Shown here one piece after another: positions 1-4,133 of a stretch of DNA of 10,098 nt. Numbering within the stretch: position 1 is the stretch's first letter; every line of letters begins with the position of its first letter. This DNA is from CAZIPE01 sp964541305 (lineage in GTDB: Bacteria > Patescibacteriota > Saccharimonadia > Saccharimonadales > UBA7683): positions 1-10,098 of the forward strand of contig CAZIPE010000017.1 in assembly GCA_964541305.1 (NCBI GenBank). The letters are read 5' to 3'. A program made the position numbers and the translations under genes. The notes below the pieces were generated by a model. That model saw only the letters and a program-made list of their open reading frames with translations. It did not search any database and was not told where the DNA came from.

Positions 1-182
1 ATTAACATTCGATTAGAAGTAACGGCGAGCAACACCGTGCCGGCGCCAGAAAAACCACTAATTACTCCAAGCACACGCTCGTTCATCATGAGAAGCTTTG
101 GTAGCTCAGTCATTTCAAGTCGCGTGAAGAAGCTCAAGCGGCTCAAGCGCCCCGGATACTGCCTTTTCTGTGTTGCGATCAT
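1..182 (-). CDS. N-terminal part of a bacterial PH-domain-like protein (partial, runs off left edge)
   Basis: Read on the minus strand, an open frame starts with ATG at 182-180 and stays open to the window edge (60 codons). Its end reads NERVLGVISGF, then S-G-A-G, then LLAVTSNRML. That resembles the start of YokE-like bacterial PH domains, where a short helical lead-in precedes a 'lGvisG...gllvaTnrrLl' strand pair; the resemblance is from memory, not a search. I chose the ATG at 182 because GGAGG lies 6 nt upstream. An in-frame ATG at 209 (MET-KRW...) is the alternative. It has no Shine-Dalgarno, but a TATACA box sits 6 nt before it, so it could be the start of a leaderless mRNA. The gene is divergent from the crp-like gene and shares its operator region. 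Function unknown; such domains usually bind lipids or proteins at the membrane. The frame contains a perfect 9-bp tandem duplication (132-149), read as RLS-RLS. Confidence 0.6.
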   Translation of the reverse strand, partial: MIATQKRQYPGRLSRLSFFTRLEMTELPKLLMMNERVLGVISGFSGAGTVLLAVTSNRML

Positions 183-215
183 CCCGCACCTCCATCTTTT
201 CGTTTCCATATGTAG

Positions 216-244
216 TGTATATCAACCACCCGGCGCGTAATGTA
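216..244 (-). promoter_or_regulatory. Possible promoter of the PH-domain-like gene
   Basis: On the minus strand TATACA (221-216) could be a -10 element. The hexamer 17 bp upstream is TACATT (244-239), a poor -35. The expected start, about 209-210, would place the centre of the CRP-type palindrome (271.5) near -61.5, the classic class I activator position. The weak -35 would fit an activator-dependent promoter. This is inference from spacing only. Confidence 0.35.
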
Positions 245-263
245 CGCTATCGCACATATAGCG
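245..263. repeat. Inverted repeat CGCTAT-N7-ATAGCG beside the CRP box
   Basis: A perfect 6-bp dyad (245-250 and 258-263) overlaps by one base the CRP-type palindrome on its right, in the gap between two divergent genes. It could be a second operator or part of a composite site. No regulator can be assigned from sequence. Confidence 0.4.
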
Positions 264-280
264 TGTGACTTTCGTCACAC
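263..280. promoter_or_regulatory. CRP-type operator, perfect TGTGA-N6-TCACA palindrome
   Basis: The 18-bp sequence GTGTGACTTTCGTCACAC is a perfect 7-4-7 inverted repeat. Within it, 264-279 is an exact match to the CRP consensus TGTGA-N6-TCACA. It lies between the divergent PH-like and crp-like genes. The regulator encoded at 328 has a recognition helix with the R-E-x3-R residues that read TGTGA in E. coli CRP, so autoregulation and control of the divergent gene are the natural inference. The centre is about 56 bp upstream of the predicted crp-like start and about 62 bp upstream of the predicted PH-gene start. Confidence 0.8.
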
Positions 281-292
281 ACACTATATCTA

Positions 293-321
293 TTGTCAAG
301 ATAAGTCTCAGATGACATAAT
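293..321 (+). promoter_or_regulatory. Sigma70-type promoter of the crp-like gene (likely leaderless)
   Basis: TTGTCA (293-298), 17 bp, then CATAAT (316-321), with TG one base before the -10 (313-314, extended -10). The -10 ends 6 nt before the ATG at 328, so transcription should begin at or next to the A of the start codon. There is no Shine-Dalgarno. The only upstream ATGs nearby (312 and 320) meet stops within a few codons. Confidence 0.7.
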
Positions 322-327
322 GGATAC

Positions 328-975
328 ATGTTAGCCGACAAAGCAGCACACGAACAATTGATTTCCTTCTTCCACACGGGAACGCAACTACACTACAAAA
401 AAGGTGAATCAATCGTGCATGCTGGCGATGAGCCACGAGGTATCTACTACATAACCTCTGGTTACGTTAAAGCCTACGCAATCACCAAATACGGTGAGCA
501 GAACTTGCTGATTATTCGACAAAAAGACGATATTTTCCCATTTATCTGGATTTTTACGGGACAGCATAGAGACATTACCTATGAAGCAATGAGCGACACA
601 ACCCTACTTCGGGTGGCAAAAAGTGACTTTCTTGGCTACCTTAAGAAGAATGAACATTCCTTAATAGCAATACTCGAAATTGCCATTGAGTCGTACCGCC
701 TTCATTCTGAACGGGTAATGAACCTTGAATATCGTACCGTTCGAGAACGGATTGCTATGTTCCTCCTCTCGCTGGCTGATCGGTTTGGTAAAGAAACCCT
801 CAATGGTATTACTATTGAAGCACCAATCCGTCGGCACGATATTGCAAGTTCAATTAATGCCAGTCGCGAGACGGCCAGTCGCGAGCTTACTGCCCTCGCT
901 CGTAAAGGCTACATCAAACTAACCGGTAACCTTATTGAAATCTGTGAGCCCGAAAAACTCAAAGAACTACTTTAA
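328..975 (+). CDS. CRP/FNR-family transcription regulator
   Basis: This 215-aa protein has the CRP/FNR layout: an N-terminal cyclic-nucleotide-type beta-barrel (about 15-115; GESIVHAGDEPRGIYYITSG at 26-45), a dimer helix (about 110-135) and a C-terminal winged helix. The HTH holds S179-R180-E181-T182-A183-S184-R185. R180, E181 and R185 match, even in number, the DNA-contacting residues of E. coli CRP, which predicts TGTGA half-sites; an exact TGTGA-N6-TCACA site lies upstream. The effector is unclear. The phosphate-binding cassette of true cAMP receptors (GEL...RS) is absent around 66-84, where the sequence is hydrophobic (IFPFIWIF). The only cysteine is C206, so an FNR-type iron-sulfur cluster is excluded. 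The gene ends in tandem stops (TAATAG) and overlaps the convergent tlyA by 9 nt. Family assignment is secure; ligand and targets are not. Confidence 0.92.
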   Translation: MLADKAAHEQLISFFHTGTQLHYKKGESIVHAGDEPRGIYYITSGYVKAYAITKYGEQNLLIIRQKDDIFPFIWIFTGQHRDITYEAMSDTTLLRVAKSDFLGYLKKNEHSLIAILEIAIESYRLHSERVMNLEYRTVRERIAMFLLSLADRFGKETLNGITIEAPIRRHDIASSINASRETASRELTALARKGYIKLTGNLIEICEPEKLKELL

Positions 976-1677
976 TAGGTAAAATCTTTCCACGTTGCCT
1001 TTTTCACCAGCGATAGCGCTATCTGACTTCGTTTCAATCACGAAGTTATTATCTTTAAGCCACAGTTCGAAGCGCTGAATAATGTCTCTACGTTGAGCAC
1101 TGTTTTTTACCACGCCTTTATTCAGCTGATCCTTACCGGCCTCGAATTGGGGTTTGAGCATCGCAATAATTTGCCCCCCACTTTTGATGAGTTTTTTTAC
1201 ACTGGGTAGTACCTTTGTCATGGAAATGAAACTTACATCAATTACTGCCATATCGGCTTGCTCGCTTATCGTAAATTTACGAATATCTGTTTTTTCGTGG
1301 ACCTCAACACGCTGATCTTCGCGTAGTTTCGGATGTAGTTGATCTGTCCCGACATCCACCGCAATGACTTTATTTGCTCCGTGTTGAAGGGCGTAATCGG
1401 TGAAGCCACCGGTACTTGATCCGACATCGAGTACAACCTTATCTGTAAAATCTAATTTTAATAGAGAGGATACTGATGAAAGTTTAAGGGCAGCCCGTGA
1501 TACATACTGGGTTTTCACCCCAAATTCAATTCTTGCTTCTGGTGATACGAAATAACCTGGCTTACTCACTACCCGGCCATCAACTTTCACCTGATTAAGT
1601 CGAATATAACTTTCAGCCTGACTTCGCGTGGGCACCAATTTCTGCTGAACTAATAAATGATCTAGACGAATCTTCAT
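967..1677 (-). CDS. tlyA: TlyA-family rRNA 2'-O-methyltransferase (S4 domain plus FtsJ-like domain)
   Basis: This 236-aa protein has an N-terminal S4 RNA-binding domain (about 1-55; RLDHLLVQQKLVPTRSQAES near the start) and an FtsJ/RrmJ-like Rossmann methyltransferase. Motif I is VLDVGSSTGGFTD (82-94); IDVSF is at 146-150 and MLKPQFEAGK at 173-182. A K-D-K-E tetrad can be placed at K65, D147, K175 and E230, spaced almost as in mycobacterial TlyA. Known members methylate C1409 of 16S and C1920 of 23S rRNA using SAM; many are annotated as hemolysin A. It is the last gene of the rpsF operon. The ATG at 1677 is preceded by AGGA (1690-1687), 9 nt away, which is supplied by the palindromic repeat of the upstream cassette. 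The 3' end overlaps the convergent regulator by 9 nt, leaving no space for an intergenic terminator. Confidence 0.93.
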   Translation of the reverse strand: MKIRLDHLLVQQKLVPTRSQAESYIRLNQVKVDGRVVSKPGYFVSPEARIEFGVKTQYVSRAALKLSSVSSLLKLDFTDKVVLDVGSSTGGFTDYALQHGANKVIAVDVGTDQLHPKLREDQRVEVHEKTDIRKFTISEQADMAVIDVSFISMTKVLPSVKKLIKSGGQIIAMLKPQFEAGKDQLNKGVVKNSAQRRDIIQRFELWLKDNNFVIETKSDSAIAGEKGNVERFYLLK

Positions 1678-1682
1678 ATGGT

Positions 1683-1708
1683 GTCATCCTGGACTTGTTT
1701 CAGGATCT
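1683..1708. repeat. Left copy of the 26-bp palindromic inverted repeat flanking the GIY-YIG gene
   Basis: The sequence runs GTCATCCTGG, ACTTGTTT, CAGGATCT. It matches the reverse complement of 2008-2033 at 24 of 26 positions. It is itself an imperfect hairpin: ATCCTG (1686-1691) pairs with CAGGAT (1701-1706), extended by an A-T pair and a G-T wobble. It contains the TGA stop of the GIY-YIG gene (1702-1700) and the AGGA Shine-Dalgarno of tlyA (1690-1687). It resembles REP-like elements. Confidence 0.85.
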
Positions 1709-1993
1709 CCCTTCTCTTTCAAACAAATCTTCCCAATTTGGGTTAACCGATTCAATGAGATTAATCTTCCAGTCTCTATGCCAATTCTTTAATTGCTTCT
1801 CGCGAGCGATCGCGTCATTGGGACTATTAGTCTCTTCAAGGTACACAAGCTTTGTTAGCTTGTACTTTTTCGTAAATTGACTACCGTATTTCATATAATG
1901 TTCGTTGCCTCTGCGCTCAATATCGTTTGTAATACCGATATATAAAGTGCCTTTGGGTTTATTTGTTAATATGTACACGAAATATGATCTCAC
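1700..1993 (-). CDS. Small stand-alone GIY-YIG endonuclease-like protein
   Basis: This 97-aa protein is a single GIY-YIG domain of the short orphan (YhbQ-like) class. The GIY strand reads YFVYIL (Y7) and the YIG strand TLYIGIT (Y18-I19-G20). NDIERR supplies the catalytic arginine (R27 or R28), followed by EH (31-32). REKQLKNW supplies the metal-binding glutamate (E65). All catalytic residues appear intact, so it may be an active nuclease. The start is GTG at 1993; GAGG of AAAGAGG overlaps it, and no better in-frame start exists, but residues 1-7 match the usual family N-terminus. The stop TGA lies inside the left palindromic repeat. It sits between efp and tlyA with no functional link to either, consistent with a selfish or REP-linked gene. 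Its substrate cannot be told from sequence. Confidence 0.85.
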   Translation of the reverse strand: MRSYFVYILTNKPKGTLYIGITNDIERRGNEHYMKYGSQFTKKYKLTKLVYLEETNSPNDAIAREKQLKNWHRDWKINLIESVNPNWEDLFEREGRS

Positions 1994-2001
1994 CTCTTTA
2001 T

Positions 2002-2042
2002 GATACTAGATCCTGAAGCAAGTTCAGGATGACCAAAGTATC
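2002..2042. repeat. Right palindromic repeat and extended hairpin downstream of efp
   Basis: The core 2008-2033 is the inverted partner of 1683-1708. ATCCTGAA (2010-2017) and TTCAGGAT (2023-2030) form a perfect 8-bp stem with a 5-nt loop. An outer pair, GATACT (2002-2007) and AGTATC (2037-2042), can extend it by 6 bp across an asymmetric internal loop. It starts a few nt after the efp stop, so in RNA it could protect or attenuate the transcript. There is no U-tract, so it is not a standard terminator. Confidence 0.8.
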
Positions 2043-2045
2043 TTG

Positions 2046-2603
2046 TTATTTCTTGCGTTCGCGATATGCGCCCGTTTCAGTATCAACGCTGATGACATCA
2101 CCGGTTTTTATAAAGGCGGGCACTTTAACAACCAGCCCTGTTTCAACAGTTGCGTCTTTTGTGATGGCATTTGCAGTATCGCCTCTGACAATCTCTTCGG
2201 CATAGGTAACCTTTAGATGTAGGTTCTTCGGTAGCTCAACTGTAATAACCTGCCCTTCAAAAAATTGCAGACTTACACTGTCACCTTCTTTAAGATAGTT
2301 GCGGGCATTCTCGGCCAGATTACTTGAAACTGAATACTGCTCGAAACTCTCAGGGTCCATAAAATGAAACTCGGTGTCGCTGTATAGAAACTGCACTGGC
2401 TTGCTCGTTACTGATGCGGATTCAATCTTATCAGCACCCTTGAATGTTTTTGGAATGACCGAGCCATCAAGTAGGTTTTTAAGCTTGACGTTTACAATAG
2501 AACCGCCACGTCCCATCACTTTCTGGGCATAATCGATAACCCGGTACGGCTTACCCTCAATTTGAACAACTACACCTTTTTTTAAGTCAGTCGGATTATA
2601 CAT
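2046..2603 (-). CDS. efp: Translation elongation factor P
   Basis: This 185-aa protein is a full-length EF-P with the usual three domains: a KOW-like N-terminal domain (1-65; KKGVVVQIEGKPYRVIDY at 8-25), a central OB domain (about 66-127; VQFLYSDTEFHFMDPESFEQ starts near 72) and a C-terminal OB domain ending ISVDTETGAYRERKK. EF-P binds ribosomes stalled at polyproline and promotes peptide bond formation. The residue at the tip of the modification loop is R32 (VMGRGGS, 29-35). The arginine type is rhamnosylated by EarP in some proteobacteria; other lineages carry a modified or bare lysine. No modification gene is in this window. The ATG at 2603 has no Shine-Dalgarno. The 13-nt arm of the upstream inverted repeat ends only 2 nt before it, so initiation may depend on readthrough or RNA folding. 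Confidence 0.96.
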   Translation of the reverse strand: MYNPTDLKKGVVVQIEGKPYRVIDYAQKVMGRGGSIVNVKLKNLLDGSVIPKTFKGADKIESASVTSKPVQFLYSDTEFHFMDPESFEQYSVSSNLAENARNYLKEGDSVSLQFFEGQVITVELPKNLHLKVTYAEEIVRGDTANAITKDATVETGLVVKVPAFIKTGDVISVDTETGAYRERKK

Positions 2604-2605
2604 AG

Positions 2606-2636
2606 TAGATTATTGATTGAAGATTATGGATTATTG
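2606..2636. repeat. AT-rich inverted-repeat arm between efp and the four-helix-bundle gene
   Basis: TAGATTATTGATT (2606-2618) is the exact reverse complement of 3035-3047. GGATTATTG (2628-2636) is the exact reverse complement of 3052-3060, and GATTATGG (2622-2629) of 3031-3038. Within the arm, AGATTATTGATT (2607) and AGATTATGGATT (2621) form a 12-nt direct repeat with one mismatch and a 14-nt period. Confidence 0.8.
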
Positions 2637-2647
2637 TAAAACCAGAA

Positions 2648-3034
2648 TCAAAAGCGCTCCTTATTCGCCTTAATTAAGCCGTGAAGTAGTTTTTGTACTA
2701 CGGTTGATTGATCAAGCAGTTTATCCAAATCTCTTTTGCTTAATAACCCAACGTCCTGAGAAATATAGCCTTGTGTCTCAAGCTCAGCTAAAGAACCTTT
2801 TGCAATATAGTAGAATTGATTTTTCTCTTTAGCTGAAGATCTTCCGAAACCTTCTGCTATATTACTCGGCACAGAAACCACCGCACGCTTGATCTGCGAG
2901 GATAGACCATACTTCTCGTCATGAGGAAAACTACTCGTCAACTCATATGTAAGTTTCGCTAATTTACGGGCCTCTTGCCACACCATAAGATCAGTGTATG
3001 AAGCAATTTTACGGTCTTTTGGTCTATCTTCCAT
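2648..3034 (-). CDS. Four helix bundle protein (23S rRNA intervening-sequence / S23 family)
   Basis: This 128-aa protein belongs to the IVS-encoded four-helix-bundle family (PF05635/TIGR02436 type). Diagnostic segments are DLMVWQEARKLA (15-26), FPHDEKYGLSSQIKRAVVSV (36-55) followed by PSNIAEGFGR (56-65), and YYIAKGSLAELETQ (75-88). Family members form homopentamers; their biochemical role is not established. I chose the ATG at 3034. A TTG two codons upstream (3040) is in frame but lies inside the inverted repeat. Neither start has a Shine-Dalgarno, and the start codon itself is within the right repeat arm, so a stem between the two arms could hide it. The gene splits rpsR from efp and has no obvious operon-related role, as expected for an inserted cassette. 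Confidence 0.9.
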   Translation of the reverse strand: MEDRPKDRKIASYTDLMVWQEARKLAKLTYELTSSFPHDEKYGLSSQIKRAVVSVPSNIAEGFGRSSAKEKNQFYYIAKGSLAELETQGYISQDVGLLSKRDLDKLLDQSTVVQKLLHGLIKANKERF

Positions 3035-3060
3035 AATCAATAATCTAAATTCAATAATCC
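3031..3060. repeat. AT-rich inverted-repeat arm between rpsR and the four-helix-bundle gene
   Basis: This is the partner of 2606-2636. It contains CCATAATC, AATCAATAATCTA (3035-3047) and CAATAATCC (3052-3060). It overlaps the first codon of the four-helix-bundle gene and ends 6 nt before the rpsR stop codon at 3067-3069. Confidence 0.8.
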
Positions 3061-3066
3061 TATCTA

Positions 3067-3264
3067 TTAGCCTACAAATGGCAGTAGCGCCAAATGTCGA
3101 GCACGTTTAACCGCTACTGAAAGTGCTCGCTGTTGCTTTGCGCTAAGACCTGTTTTTGCAGCAGGTTCAATTTGGCCAAAGATGTTAACGAACTTCTGAA
3201 GAGTTTTTACATCTTTATAGTCAAAAGCAACTAAATCTGGTTTTCGCTTATTATTTCCGTTCAT
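3067..3264 (-). CDS. rpsR: 30S ribosomal protein S18
   Basis: This 65-aa protein matches S18, which pairs with S6 on the central domain of 16S rRNA. The family core is visible: FDYKDVKTLQKFVN (14-27), GLSAKQQRALSVAVKRARHL (39-58), then ALLPF (59-63). The segment usually read as P-R-R-x-T-G is P34-A35-A36-K-T-G here, so two basic residues that normally contact rRNA are alanine. The protein is slightly short and lacks a long N-terminal tail. The ATG at 3264 has a good Shine-Dalgarno (AAAGGAG, 4 nt away). It is third in the operon, 18 nt after ssb, in the conserved rpsF-ssb-rpsR order. In many bacteria rplI follows; here a four-helix-bundle cassette and efp follow. Confidence 0.96.
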   Translation of the reverse strand: MNGNNKRKPDLVAFDYKDVKTLQKFVNIFGQIEPAAKTGLSAKQQRALSVAVKRARHLALLPFVG

Positions 3265-3282
3265 ATTTCTCCTTTGCCTTTA

Positions 3283-3768
3283 TTAAAAAGGTATTTCGCT
3301 TAAATCAATTGGTTTATCGTCGATGTCTTCAATAACAACATCATCGGTTGAGTCACTTTTTTTGGTAGATGACTTTGTTGAGCTTGGGGCTGAAGTACTT
3401 GATGGGTTTGAGTTGCCACTAAATCCACCACCATCCCCCGCTCCACCAACAAAGTTAAAGTTTTCAACATTTACTTCTACTTTGCTACGCTTGTTGCCGT
3501 CTTGCTCCCAGCTTCGTTGGTCTAGGCGACCTTCTACAAGAATAGGGCGACCTTTTTGCATATACTGAGCGATAACTTCGCCTTGACGGCCCCATGCAAC
3601 GCAGTCAATATAACTGACAGTCTCTTGAGTAGTGCCATCCTGACCCTTCCAAGTTCGGTTCACGGCAAGTGAAAAATTAGTAACACTTTGACCATTTGGG
3701 GTAGTGCGCGTTTCAGGATCGCGTACCAGGTTCCCCATTAGAACTACTTTGTTAAAACCCTTGGCCAT
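3283..3768 (-). CDS. ssb: Single-stranded DNA-binding protein
   Basis: This 161-aa protein has an N-terminal OB fold (about 1-108; KVVLMGNLVRDPETR at 7-21, SYIDCVAWGRQGEVIAQYMQ around 52-71, then KGRPILVEGRL). A low-complexity Gly/Ser/Thr/Lys linker (about 109-140) leads to an acidic tail ending DLSEIPF, the usual tip that docks replication and repair proteins. It coats ssDNA as a tetramer during replication, recombination and repair. Its Shine-Dalgarno (AAGGAGG) lies within the last codons of rpsF, and the genes are separated by only 2 nt, so translational coupling to rpsF is likely. Confidence 0.97.
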   Translation of the reverse strand: MAKGFNKVVLMGNLVRDPETRTTPNGQSVTNFSLAVNRTWKGQDGTTQETVSYIDCVAWGRQGEVIAQYMQKGRPILVEGRLDQRSWEQDGNKRSKVEVNVENFNFVGGAGDGGGFSGNSNPSSTSAPSSTKSSTKKSDSTDDVVIEDIDDKPIDLSEIPF

Positions 3769-3770
3769 AA

Positions 3771-4133
3771 CTAGCCCTCCTTATTTTCCTCTTCTGAAGA
3801 TCCGTCAGACTTTTTTTCTGACTTAGCTTCAGGAGCTTTAAGATCTTTTTCTACCATAAGATAGCGTAGTACTTCATCGGTAATATTGAGCAAACCCTGT
3901 ACCTTGTTGGCATTAGCAGGCGCGATTGAAACTTCGCTGTAGACATAGACTGCAAATTCTTGGTTCTTAATCGGATATGCAAGCTTCTTCTTACCCCAAT
4001 TGTCCTGAGTGGTGATTGTTCCACCATTATCTTTAATTATCCCCTCAAGTTTCTTGAGTGGTTTTTCCAGATCAATTTCTAGATCTGGGTGTAACAGTAC
4101 AGTTAGTTCGTACAGTTTAGTCACTTCTGACAT
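3771..4133 (-). CDS. rpsF: 30S ribosomal protein S6
   Basis: This 120-aa protein matches bacterial S6, which binds S18 and the 16S rRNA central domain. Family signatures are YELTVLLHPDL (8-18), an NWGKKKLAYPIKNQEFAVYV segment at about 44-63 and ITDEVLRYLMVEKD (85-98). The last about 20 residues are a charged, disordered tail (Ser/Glu/Lys), comparable to the acidic tail of E. coli S6. The ATG at 4133 is supported by GGAG 7 nt upstream. It is the first gene of the operon, behind a consensus-like promoter and an 82-nt leader with hairpins, where S6:S18 feedback control is known in other bacteria. Confidence 0.96.
   Translation of the reverse strand: MSEVTKLYELTVLLHPDLEIDLEKPLKKLEGIIKDNGGTITTQDNWGKKKLAYPIKNQEFAVYVYSEVSIAPANANKVQGLLNITDEVLRYLMVEKDLKAPEAKSEKKSDGSSEEENKEG

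Larger units (their letters stand above)
1683..2033 (-). mobile_element. Putative GIY-YIG gene cassette bounded by inverted palindromic repeats
   Basis: A 351-bp unit consists of one short GIY-YIG nuclease gene with 26-bp inverted repeats at both ends, placed between efp and tlyA in an otherwise housekeeping operon. The repeats are tight against the gene: one contains its stop codon and the other lies 14 nt before its start codon. No target-site duplication is visible outside the repeats. The layout resembles REP elements with their RAYT transposases, with a GIY-YIG nuclease in place of a transposase. That it is mobile is inference. Confidence 0.5.
2606..3060 (-). mobile_element. IVS-like four-helix-bundle gene cassette bounded by inverted repeats
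   Basis: About 455 bp containing one four-helix-bundle gene, bracketed by AT-rich inverted repeats and inserted between rpsR and efp. In bacterial 23S rRNA genes, intervening sequences encode this same protein family and end in complementary arms that form a stem cut by RNase III. The arrangement here is the same but lies in an mRNA operon. That this is a mobile or processed IVS relative is inference. Confidence 0.45.

Noticed and set aside
37..240. Forward-strand open frame of 67 codons
   Set aside because: No ribosome binding site and no recognisable protein pattern; it lies antisense to the better supported PH-like minus frame.
2013..2033. Rho-independent terminator after efp
   Set aside because: The stem is good, but no T-tract follows on the transcript strand and it is better explained as the paired repeat of the cassette.
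1683..2033. Classical insertion sequence
   Set aside because: No transposase, no DDE or HUH motifs and no visible target duplication; described as a putative repeat-bounded cassette instead.
1700..3034. UGA recoded as glycine, as in some CPR phyla
   Set aside because: TGA ends the GIY-YIG, four-helix-bundle and permease genes at family-typical positions, so the code appears standard.
2648..3040. Longer four-helix-bundle start at TTG 3040
   Set aside because: It adds only two residues from the inverted repeat; ATG at 3034 gives a normal family N-terminus.
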